DNA of 21,301 nt from a virus. Under the pieces are notes generated by a model. That model was not told the DNA's origin. It saw nothing but the letters and a program-made list of their open reading frames with translations, and did no database searches. Each line of letters starts with the position of its first letter. Within the stretch, counting starts at the first letter, position 1. This document shows, in pieces, positions 6,829 through 11,799 of this stretch. Position numbers and translations under genes: made by a program. Location: positions 1-21,301 of the IMG/VR virus record IMGVR_UViG_3300025781_000090; one strand, 5' to 3'.

Positions 6829-7005
6829 ATGCCAACTTATGAATACAATTGTGTTGAATGTGAGACAAAAGAAGAGATCACTCGCTCTTTTAGCGATGAA
6901 GAAGTAGTTCCACCATGCCCATCATGCGGTTATAAAATGGTAAGAGTTTTTAATTCATTCGGCATCCAATTTAAGGGTGGCGGATTTTACAGTACAGGCG
7001 GGTAA
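6829..7005 (+). CDS. FmdB-like zinc-ribbon protein
   Basis: A 58-residue protein starting MPTYEYNC and carrying CVEC (residues 8-11, preceded by NCVEC) and CPSCG near residue 34. It ends in FGIQFKGGGFYSTGG. This is the classic layout of the FmdB/CxxC_CxxC_SSSS putative regulatory zinc ribbon, whose C-terminal F-KGxGFYxTD motif is well known. It follows a perfect consensus promoter and seems leaderless, so it may be made early and strongly. The end overlaps or abuts the cupin gene, depending on which start that gene uses. Confidence 0.85.
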   Translation: MPTYEYNCVECETKEEITRSFSDEEVVPPCPSCGYKMVRVFNSFGIQFKGGGFYSTGG

Positions 7006-7006
7006 C

Positions 7007-7342
7007 TTGAAAGAAAATAGACCGTGGGGATTTTATAGAATCCTAGACGAATCAAATAACTACAAAGTTAAATATTTATATGTAGACCCTAAGCAAAAGC
7101 TTTCGTATCAAAGCCATACAAAAAGAGCTGAGCATTGGTTTATAGTATCTGGCATAGCTGAAGTTACGATAAATGATCAAAAGATGATTGTTGGCCCAGG
7201 CGATACTATTGATATAGCAATCGGAGATAAGCACAGAATTGAATCTGGTGAAAATCCTGTAGAATTTATTGAAGTTCAAACAGGAACATATTTTGGCGAA
7301 GATGATATCACACGTTATGAGGATGCTTATGGCAGAGAATGA
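7007..7342 (+). CDS. Cupin, mannose-6-phosphate isomerase type II C-terminal domain
   Basis: A 112-residue single-domain cupin. NRPWGFY opens the domain. LSYQSHTKRAEHWFIVSG is the first cupin motif, with H and E ligands for the metal. GPGDTIDIAIGDKHRIES is the second, with a histidine ligand. This is the PMI type II domain seen at the end of mannose isomerase/guanylyltransferase proteins, standing alone here. It suggests hexose-phosphate or sugar-nucleotide chemistry beside the glycosyltransferases. The TTG at 7007 follows the previous stop by one base. A GTG at 6977 (29-nt overlap) is the alternative, with worse RBS spacing. The 3' end overlaps the small terminase gene by 14 nt. Confidence 0.8.
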   Translation: MKENRPWGFYRILDESNNYKVKYLYVDPKQKLSYQSHTKRAEHWFIVSGIAEVTINDQKMIVGPGDTIDIAIGDKHRIESGENPVEFIEVQTGTYFGEDDITRYEDAYGRE

Positions 7343-7859
7343 AGTAGCACTAGCTGGTCAATTTGATCAAATGAATAAGGTTATTGAAGAACTGCTCAAG
7401 GGAAATTCTCCTGCACAGATTGCTAGATCCTTGGAGCTTACCCGTGCACAAGTAGAAAATTATATTGATGCTTGGAAGGGCTTCGTTCATGACAATAAAG
7501 CTGTTCGTGACCGTGCCAGGGAAGCTTTGGCTGGAGCAGATGAGCATTACAACATGCTTATCAAAGAAGCTTGGGTAACATTAAATCAAGCAGATGCACA
7601 AGATTCTCCAAATGTTAAAGCACAAGTTATTAAGCTTATTGCTGATATTGAAGCAAAGCGTATTGATATGCTTAACAAGGCGGGAGTCCTAGAAGATAAT
7701 TCTATGGCTGATCAAATCCTAGAATCAGAAAGAAAGCAAGAGATACTTATTGGTATTCTAAGAGATGTTACTTCATCTTGTGATCATTGTAAATGGGAAG
7801 TATCAAAGAGGTTAGGTCAAGTTACTGGTCAAGTAGAGGCCGTTGTTGTAAATGACTGA
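7329..7859 (+). CDS. Probable terminase small subunit
   Basis: A 176-residue helical protein located directly before the large terminase and overlapping it (ATGACTGA). Residues ~27-55 (NSPAQIARSLELTRAQVENY) form a helix-turn-helix, as in DNA-recognising small terminases. The rest is predicted helical and coiled-coil-like, fitting an oligomeric ring. A CDHC motif (DVTSSCDHCKWE) near the C-terminus could bind zinc. ATG 7329 is chosen because GAGGA lies 5 nt upstream. In-frame ATGs at 7317 and 7323, and an open frame up to 7269 inside the cupin gene, are less likely. The role is inferred from HTH plus context. Confidence 0.78.
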   Translation: MAENEVALAGQFDQMNKVIEELLKGNSPAQIARSLELTRAQVENYIDAWKGFVHDNKAVRDRAREALAGADEHYNMLIKEAWVTLNQADAQDSPNVKAQVIKLIADIEAKRIDMLNKAGVLEDNSMADQILESERKQEILIGILRDVTSSCDHCKWEVSKRLGQVTGQVEAVVVND

Positions 7860-9693
7860 TTTTGATGTCTTTTTAGATGCTCTTGAGGGTGATGAATTTG
7901 ACGAAAAACCAGCACCACTTGAAGAGTTTGTAACAAGCAAAAATTATTTAGGTCTACCACCATTGTCTGAATATCAATATCAGATGATTCGTGCTTCCAC
8001 TCAAATCTATAAGCGTGAGACACTTCACAAAGTTTACGGTGAAGTAGAAGGTGAAAAGATTTGGAAGCAAACTTGTTCTGAAGTTATTCTTCAACTTGGC
8101 AAAGGTTCTGGAAAAGACTATACATCTACTATTGCTTGTGCATATATGGTGCACTTGCTTCTATGTCTTGCAGATCCCGCCAGATATTATGGCAAGCCAC
8201 CAGGCGATGCTATTGATATTATTAACATTGCTATCAACGCAATCCAGGCAAACCGAGTATTCTTCAAGGGTTTTAATCAGCGTATTGAAAAATCACCTTG
8301 GTTTCAAGGTAAGTACATTGCCAAGGCAAATATGGTTGAGTTTGATAAATCAGTTACAGTTCACTCAGGTCACTCAGAGCGTGAAGCATGGGAAGGCTAT
8401 AACGTTCTCGTGGTTATCCTTGATGAAATTTCAGGCTTTGAACTTGAATCAACATCTGGACATGACCAAGCAAAAACAGCATCAGCTATTTATAAGATGT
8501 ATCGTGCATCCGTAAACTCCCGTTTCCCAGACTTCGGCAAAGTAATTCTTCTTTCATTTCCACGTTTTAAGAATGACTATATTCAGCAGAAGTATAACGA
8601 GGCGGTAGCTGAAAAAGAAACCGTTATTAGACACCACAAGTTTAAGGTAGATCCAGATTTGCCTGATGGTACTGAAGGAAATGAATTTGAGATGGAATGG
8701 GAAGAAGACCATATTATCTCGTATAAAGTACCTAGAATGTATGCTTTGAAAAGACCTACATGGGAAATTAACCCTACCAGAACTATTGATGATTTTACTA
8801 TTGACTTTTATACAGACCCTACAGACGCATTGTCACGCTTTGCCTGTATGCCACCAGACGCTACAGATGCGTTCTTTAAGAATCGTGCAGTAATTGAAAA
8901 AGCATTTAGTAATCCAAAGTTAAATGTAGATTCATATGGTAGATTTGATGATGATTTTAAGCCTAAAGAAGATGTTAAGTACTTTATGCACGTTGACTTG
9001 GCACAAAAGCATGACCATTGTGCCGTAGCCTTAGCTCACGTAGATGGCTGGGTAACCATGAAGATTGGCGATCAATATAAGCAAGCAGCGCCAAGAGTTA
9101 TAGTAGATGCGGTTAGATATTGGACCCCTACAGCATCAAAATCAGTTGATTTTACAGAGGTAAAAGATTACATAACAAGTGTTCGGGATAAAGGCTTTAA
9201 CCTCAAGCTAGTAACATTTGACCGTTGGAACTCGCACGACATGATGCAACAGCTTGGAGTGCACGGGATTAAGACTGAGATCCTATCAGTAGCAAAGAAG
9301 CATTATGAAGATATGTCTCTATGTTTAACTGAAGAAAGATTACATGGACCTAAGATTCAGATTTTGATTGATGAGTTGCTACAACTTCGTATCATGAAGG
9401 ATAAAGTAGACCACCCAAGAAAAGGCTCTAAAGACTTGTCTGATGCGGTTTGTGGTGCAGTATTTAATTCAATATCACTGACCCCGCCAGACCAAGATAA
9501 AGAAGTTGAAATCTATACTTATTCTGGGGTATTTGCAGATGAACTTGCACAATTAAAGGCGGAATCAGATGCAAGATTAAAGAACACTATTCGTATTCCA
9601 GATAAGAAAGTTATGCCTGCAGACATTAGAGATTTTTTTGATGACGATGATAGCGAATATCGCAACATGGTTGACAACTTCAAAATACTATAG
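7852..9693 (+). CDS. terL: Terminase large subunit (packaging ATPase-nuclease)
   Basis: The 613-residue motor that translocates and cuts phage DNA. The ATPase domain has a Walker A of form GKGSGKD at residues 83-89 and a Walker B of VVILDE ending at D191/E192. The C-terminal RNase H-like nuclease domain has D382 (HVDLAQKHDH), D457 (TFDRW) and D528/D531 (DLSDAVCGA), the expected metal triad. The ATG at 7852 overlaps the small subunit's stop. Unusually, no portal gene follows. Instead come a small gene and a tRNA cluster. The last codons contain a promoter for the next gene. Confidence 0.95.
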   Translation: MTDFDVFLDALEGDEFDEKPAPLEEFVTSKNYLGLPPLSEYQYQMIRASTQIYKRETLHKVYGEVEGEKIWKQTCSEVILQLGKGSGKDYTSTIACAYMVHLLLCLADPARYYGKPPGDAIDIINIAINAIQANRVFFKGFNQRIEKSPWFQGKYIAKANMVEFDKSVTVHSGHSEREAWEGYNVLVVILDEISGFELESTSGHDQAKTASAIYKMYRASVNSRFPDFGKVILLSFPRFKNDYIQQKYNEAVAEKETVIRHHKFKVDPDLPDGTEGNEFEMEWEEDHIISYKVPRMYALKRPTWEINPTRTIDDFTIDFYTDPTDALSRFACMPPDATDAFFKNRAVIEKAFSNPKLNVDSYGRFDDDFKPKEDVKYFMHVDLAQKHDHCAVALAHVDGWVTMKIGDQYKQAAPRVIVDAVRYWTPTASKSVDFTEVKDYITSVRDKGFNLKLVTFDRWNSHDMMQQLGVHGIKTEILSVAKKHYEDMSLCLTEERLHGPKIQILIDELLQLRIMKDKVDHPRKGSKDLSDAVCGAVFNSISLTPPDQDKEVEIYTYSGVFADELAQLKAESDARLKNTIRIPDKKVMPADIRDFFDDDDSEYRNMVDNFKIL

Positions 9694-9699
9694 TAGAAT
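9671..9699 (+). promoter_or_regulatory. Promoter, TTGACA-N17-TAGAAT
   Basis: The -35 at 9671-9676 is perfect and the -10 at 9694-9699 matches 5 of 6, with a 17-bp spacer, at the end of the terminase gene. The start site would be near 9706, giving a ~22-nt leader with an AAGGG ribosome site before ATG 9728. It is also the best candidate to drive the tRNA cluster. Confidence 0.7.
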
Positions 9700-9727
9700 A
9701 ACGACAACAACAAACAAGGGATAATAA

Positions 9728-10015
9728 ATGTTAGCAAACGGAACTATCAAGACTATTGAAGATGAAGACGATATTTATATTAGTTTAACTGCACTATGTG
9801 AGTATTTCACAAGGTCTGCAGTAAATATGAGAAATGAAATTGATGCGGCAGATACAAAGCATAAGCGTTATGCTGCGGGACTTTATGATATGATGCATAC
9901 TCTTGCAGAAGAAATGGTTGAGCTTGGAAAGTTTGAAGCACAACGTCGTATGATTAATAATCCAGATGATCTACTAAAGATGATTGACAAGAATCCATTC
10001 GGTAAGGTAGAATAG
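9728..10015 (+). CDS. Small helical protein of unknown function
   Basis: A 95-residue, mostly helical and acidic protein. After a short beta-like start (GTIKTIEDEDDIYISL) come helices with LCEYFTRSAVNMRNEID and YDMMHTLAEEMVELG. No family recognised. It has its own promoter and a clear AAGGG site ~8 nt upstream of the ATG. The stop lies 6 nt before tRNA-Asn, so protein gene and tRNAs are probably on one transcript. No cysteine cluster or membrane segment. Confidence 0.72.
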   Translation: MLANGTIKTIEDEDDIYISLTALCEYFTRSAVNMRNEIDAADTKHKRYAAGLYDMMHTLAEEMVELGKFEAQRRMINNPDDLLKMIDKNPFGKVE

Positions 10016-10021
10016 CAGTAT

Positions 10022-10094
10022 TGGGATGTAGCTCAGCTGGCAGAGCGTCCGACTGTTAATCGGAATGTCGTAGGTCCGAATCCTACCATCCCAG
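10022..10094 (+). tRNA. tRNA-Asn (GTT)
   Basis: A complete cloverleaf. The acceptor TGGGATG pairs with CATCCCA. The anticodon stem TCCGA/TCGGA encloses loop CTGTTAA with GTT at 10055-10057. The T arm is GTAGG/CCTAC. The discriminator is G10094 and CCA is not fully encoded. First tRNA of the cluster. Confidence 0.93.
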
Positions 10095-10122
10095 CAAATT
10101 ATTAACCAGCTAATAGAGAGAG

Positions 10123-10128
10123 TATAAT
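10123..10128 (+). promoter_or_regulatory. Promoter -10 box deciding the start of the DUF7455-like gene
   Basis: TATAAT lies only 1 nt before an ATG at 10130 but 7 nt before the in-frame ATG at 10136. A start site about 7 nt past the box would exclude the first ATG, so translation most likely begins leaderless at 10136. A weak TTATTA lies 18 bp upstream at 10099-10104, as in the HNH promoter. Confidence 0.6.
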
Positions 10129-10135
10129 TATGAAT

Positions 10136-10378
10136 ATGATTGCAGAAAAAACAGAGGAAGTAATTGATGATAAACAGTTTGTACTTGGTCCTAGCAACCG
10201 TTGCGATTCTTGTTCTGCTGAAGCGTTAGTTTGGGTTAAAGGTGTGGCGGGAGAACTTATGTTCTGCGGTCACCATTATGCAAAGAATGAAAAAGCATTA
10301 AAAGATTTTGCATACGAGATCGTTGATGAAAGAGAAAAAATAATAGAAAACAAATTAATTGGTGAAGCACACGCCTAA
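10136..10378 (+). CDS. DUF7455-like zinc-binding protein (actinobacterial type)
   Basis: An 80-residue protein. RCDSC, then an aromatic/valine strand (EALVWVKG), GELMFCGHHY and a C-terminal helix with VDEREKI match, from memory, the small DUF7455 family that is nearly confined to Actinobacteria and their phages. The four ligands CxxC...CxxH probably hold zinc. The start is set at the second ATG from the position of the TATAAT box. It lies between tRNA-Asn and tRNA-Met. Function unknown. Confidence 0.75.
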   Translation: MIAEKTEEVIDDKQFVLGPSNRCDSCSAEALVWVKGVAGELMFCGHHYAKNEKALKDFAYEIVDEREKIIENKLIGEAHA

Positions 10379-10385
10379 TCAATAA

Positions 10386-10459
10386 GGAGCAATAGCTCAG
10401 TTGGTTAGAGCCCCCGACTCATAATCGGGTCGTCGTAGGTTCAAGTCCTACTTGCTCCA
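10386..10459 (+). tRNA. tRNA-Met or tRNA-Ile2 (CAT)
   Basis: A complete cloverleaf. The acceptor GGAGCAA pairs with TTGCTCC. The anticodon stem CCCGA/TCGGG encloses CTCATAA with CAT at 10420-10422. The T arm GTAGG/CCTAC and the GTCGTAGGTTC context look more like tRNA-Ile2 (lysidine-modified CAT, reads AUA) than elongator Met, but sequence alone does not settle it. CCA not encoded. Confidence 0.9.
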
Positions 10460-10463
10460 CTAA

Positions 10464-10535
10464 TTCCCGTTTGTCCAACTGGCAAGACAATGGCCTTTGA
10501 AGCCATGAATCGTGGTCCGAATCCACGGCGGGAAG
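10464..10535 (+). tRNA. tRNA-Gln (TTG)
   Basis: The acceptor TTCCCGT pairs with GCGGGAA (one T-G wobble). The anticodon stem ATGGC/GCCAT encloses CTTTGAA, with TTG at 10497-10499. The T arm is CGTGG/CCACG. Discriminator G10535. Confidence 0.92.
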
Positions 10536-10538
10536 CAT

Positions 10539-10615
10539 TGCGGGATAGAGCAGTTCGGAAGCTCGGGAGCCTCATAAGCTCTAGGTCGTGGGTTCAAATC
10601 CCACTCCCGCAACCA
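10539..10615 (+). tRNA. tRNA-Met (CAT), initiator-like body, CCA encoded
   Basis: The acceptor TGCGGGA pairs with TCCCGCA and the gene ends in ACCA (CCA at 10613-10615). The loop CTCATAA has CAT at 10573-10575. The D arm (GAGCAG...GGAAGCTC) and the 3' half resemble bacterial initiator tRNA. However, the anticodon stem is GGAGC/GCTCT, without the three G-C pairs of initiators, and position 1-72 can pair (T-A). Confidence 0.9.
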
Positions 10616-10616
10616 A

Positions 10617-10689
10617 GCACTAATGGCCCAATGGTAGAGGCGCTAGTCTTAGGAACTAGTTTTTGTAGGTTCAAATCCTACTTGGTGCA
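10617..10689 (+). tRNA. tRNA-Leu (TAG) with unusually short variable region
   Basis: The acceptor GCACTAA pairs with TTGGTGC. The anticodon stem CTAGT/ACTAG encloses CTTAGGA with TAG at 10650-10652, reading CUN leucine codons. The D-arm region (AATGGTAGAGGCG) is typical of tRNA-Leu. The variable region is only five T residues (10660-10664), whereas bacterial tRNA-Leu normally has a long variable arm. T arm GTAGG/CCTAC. Confidence 0.85.
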
Positions 10690-10690
10690 C

Positions 10691-10818
10691 GAGGCTACAG
10701 GTGACACACCTTAGGTATGGATATAGTTACACATAACCAAGTAACCCGTGAGATGAGTTCTGCGGGAGACTCTTAGGGCAGCGTCATTCGGTGCTGGAAT
10801 AATTCACCTGTAGTCCTC
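10691..10818 (+). ncRNA. Unassigned structured RNA between tRNA-Leu and tRNA-Gly
   Basis: No ORF or tRNA explains this stretch. Its ends form a 14-bp closing stem: 10691-10704 (GAGGCTACAGGTGA) pairs with 10804-10818, with only T10814 bulged. Inside are possible helices GTTAC/GTAAC (10726-10730 with 10741-10745), CCCG/CGGG (10745-10748 with 10763-10766) or GAGT/ACTC (10755-10758 with 10769-10772), and CAGCG/TGCTG (10779-10783 with 10792-10796). The boundaries match the flanking tRNA ends, so tRNA processing would release it as a ~128-nt RNA. It does not fit tmRNA, SRP RNA, RNase P, 6S RNA or a riboswitch I know. Confidence 0.6.
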
Positions 10819-10820
10819 AT

Positions 10821-10894
10821 GCGGATGTTGCATATCGGTAGTGCCTCTGCCTTCCAAGCAGAAGGGGTGGGTTCAATTCCCATCGTCCGCTCCA
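10821..10894 (+). tRNA. tRNA-Gly (TCC), CCA encoded
   Basis: The acceptor GCGGATG pairs with CGTCCGC (one T-G wobble). The anticodon stem TCTGC/GCAGA encloses CTTCCAA with TCC at 10853-10855. The T arm is GTGGG/CCCAT. The discriminator is T10891, followed by CCA at 10892-10894. Confidence 0.92.
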
Positions 10895-10895
10895 A

Positions 10896-10967
10896 GCCTT
10901 GTTAGCTCAGTGGTAGAGCACCCGCCTTGTAAGCGGAAGGTCTTCAGTTCAAATCTGAAACGAGGCT
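10896..10967 (+). tRNA. tRNA-Thr (TGT)
   Basis: The acceptor GCCTTGT pairs with ACGAGGC (one wobble). The loop CTTGTAA carries TGT at 10928-10930, inside stem CCCGC/GCGGA with a mismatch at its base. The T arm is TTCAG/CTGAA. It ends 10 nt before the TATAAT of the next gene. Confidence 0.92.
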
Positions 10968-10976
10968 CTGTTAATG

Positions 10977-10982
10977 TATAAT
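10977..10982 (+). promoter_or_regulatory. Promoter -10 box (TGTATAAT), likely leaderless
   Basis: TATAAT lies 8 nt before ATG 10991 with no ribosome site between them. The -35 region falls in the tRNA-Thr T arm and has no consensus. The same TGTATAAT form occurs at 2-9, 16864-16871 and 17765-17772. Confidence 0.6.
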
Positions 10983-10990
10983 TAACTATC

Positions 10991-11536
10991 ATGACAGATG
11001 CACACGATCAAAATATGACATTGCATATTCTGGCCCACATTCCAGAACATGACCCACGAGAATCTGATCCAAATTACAAATATTTTATGCAAGCTAAAAA
11101 AAAGATCAAAGCGGCGGGACTTTGGAAATGCGTCATAAATGATGATTTATGTGGCGGGGAACCAGAATTACACCATACACATATAGAATTTAGTCAAATA
11201 CCTAATGCTGATATAAAGAAGATTGAAGCTTATTTTGGTTTAAATTTCAAGGATGATGCAGAATTTCAGCAATGGTTGGAAAGTCCAGGAAACTTAGAGG
11301 TATTGTGTACTAATCATCATAGGACACATTATGGGATTCACACTCTTCCCCATGCCCTATGGGAGACCATGAGATTTAGAAAAAATGGTACTTTGCCAGC
11401 AGCAGAAGTTGTAAAAGCACCAGAAAAAAAGAAAAAATTTAACATGAAAGAAGCTTTGGCTTCATCGCCAAAGACTGATATAATTAAGGCGGAGGAAACA
11501 AACAATGGCAATCAATCATCAAGTAGTAACAGTTGA
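10991..11536 (+). CDS. HNH-fold protein with long basic/low-complexity tail
   Basis: A 181-residue protein. C47 and C54 (KCVINDDLC) with C106 and H109 (LCTNHH) form a zinc site. ELHHTHIEF (H61/H62) and NLEVLCTNHHRTHYG supply the H-N-H core, so it may be an endonuclease. The last ~45 residues are low-complexity (KKKKFNMKEAL, then SQSSSSNS-like). The final 32 nt overlap the next gene, whose reading accounts for the Ser/Asn tail. The gene starts leaderless after a TATAAT. Phage HNH proteins can assist terminase cleavage, but this one is separated from terL by the tRNA cluster, so a homing or other role is equally possible. Confidence 0.8.
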   Translation: MTDAHDQNMTLHILAHIPEHDPRESDPNYKYFMQAKKKIKAAGLWKCVINDDLCGGEPELHHTHIEFSQIPNADIKKIEAYFGLNFKDDAEFQQWLESPGNLEVLCTNHHRTHYGIHTLPHALWETMRFRKNGTLPAAEVVKAPEKKKKFNMKEALASSPKTDIIKAEETNNGNQSSSSNS

Positions 11537-11798
11537 CAACAGCGGAACTTCCCTAGTCAGCATTCCAAAAGCAAATGCAATTCCTTACGAGAATAAGGTT
11601 TCAATTTCAATTCAGAATTTAGATTCAAACAACTCAGTTTACTTGGGTGCAGCAGGAGTTACAAGCTCTTCATATGGCTATGCCATTGCAGCAGGTACAA
11701 CATTTGCAATTGATCTACTTCCTGGAGACCAGCTTTTTGGAACAACAGGAATTTCAAACACAACAGTCCAACTCGCAATTCTAGCAGCAGAGGTTTAA
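11505..11798 (+). CDS. Small beta-rich structural protein candidate
   Basis: A 97-residue protein, beta-rich by eye, with alternating hydrophobic strands (VSISIQNLD, SVYLGAAGV, TFAIDLLPGDQLFGTT) and no cysteine. Small phage proteins with the NKVSISIQN...VYLG...L.PGD.L pattern are commonly found just before tail-fibre genes, and I read this as a fibre-associated or decoration protein. That is an inference. The ATG at 11505 has GGAGGAAA upstream (~8 nt), a strong ribosome site inside the HNH gene's end. The fibre gene follows 1 nt after its stop. Confidence 0.72.
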   Translation: MAINHQVVTVDNSGTSLVSIPKANAIPYENKVSISIQNLDSNNSVYLGAAGVTSSSYGYAIAAGTTFAIDLLPGDQLFGTTGISNTTVQLAILAAEV

Positions 11799-11799
11799 T

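Noticed and set aside
8051-8515. A 154-codon + strand frame inside terL
   Set aside because: It lies fully within the terminase ATPase domain in another frame, has no ribosome site and reads as low-complexity Leu/Ser sequence.
10650-10652. tRNA with TAG anticodon as a stop-codon suppressor
   Set aside because: The anticodon TAG reads CUA leucine codons. A suppressor of UAG would need CTA.
10490-10714. Open frame across the tRNA cluster
   Set aside because: It runs through tRNA-Gln, tRNA-Met and tRNA-Leu, all of which fold well. Its translation has no protein-like character.
10821-10967. GCGGG/CCCGC copies inside tRNAs and hairpins as evidence for the Chi-like signal
   Set aside because: Copies in tRNA stems (10528, 10540, 10606, 10921) and in the hairpin at 16691-16713 are explained by RNA structure and should be left out of any enrichment test.
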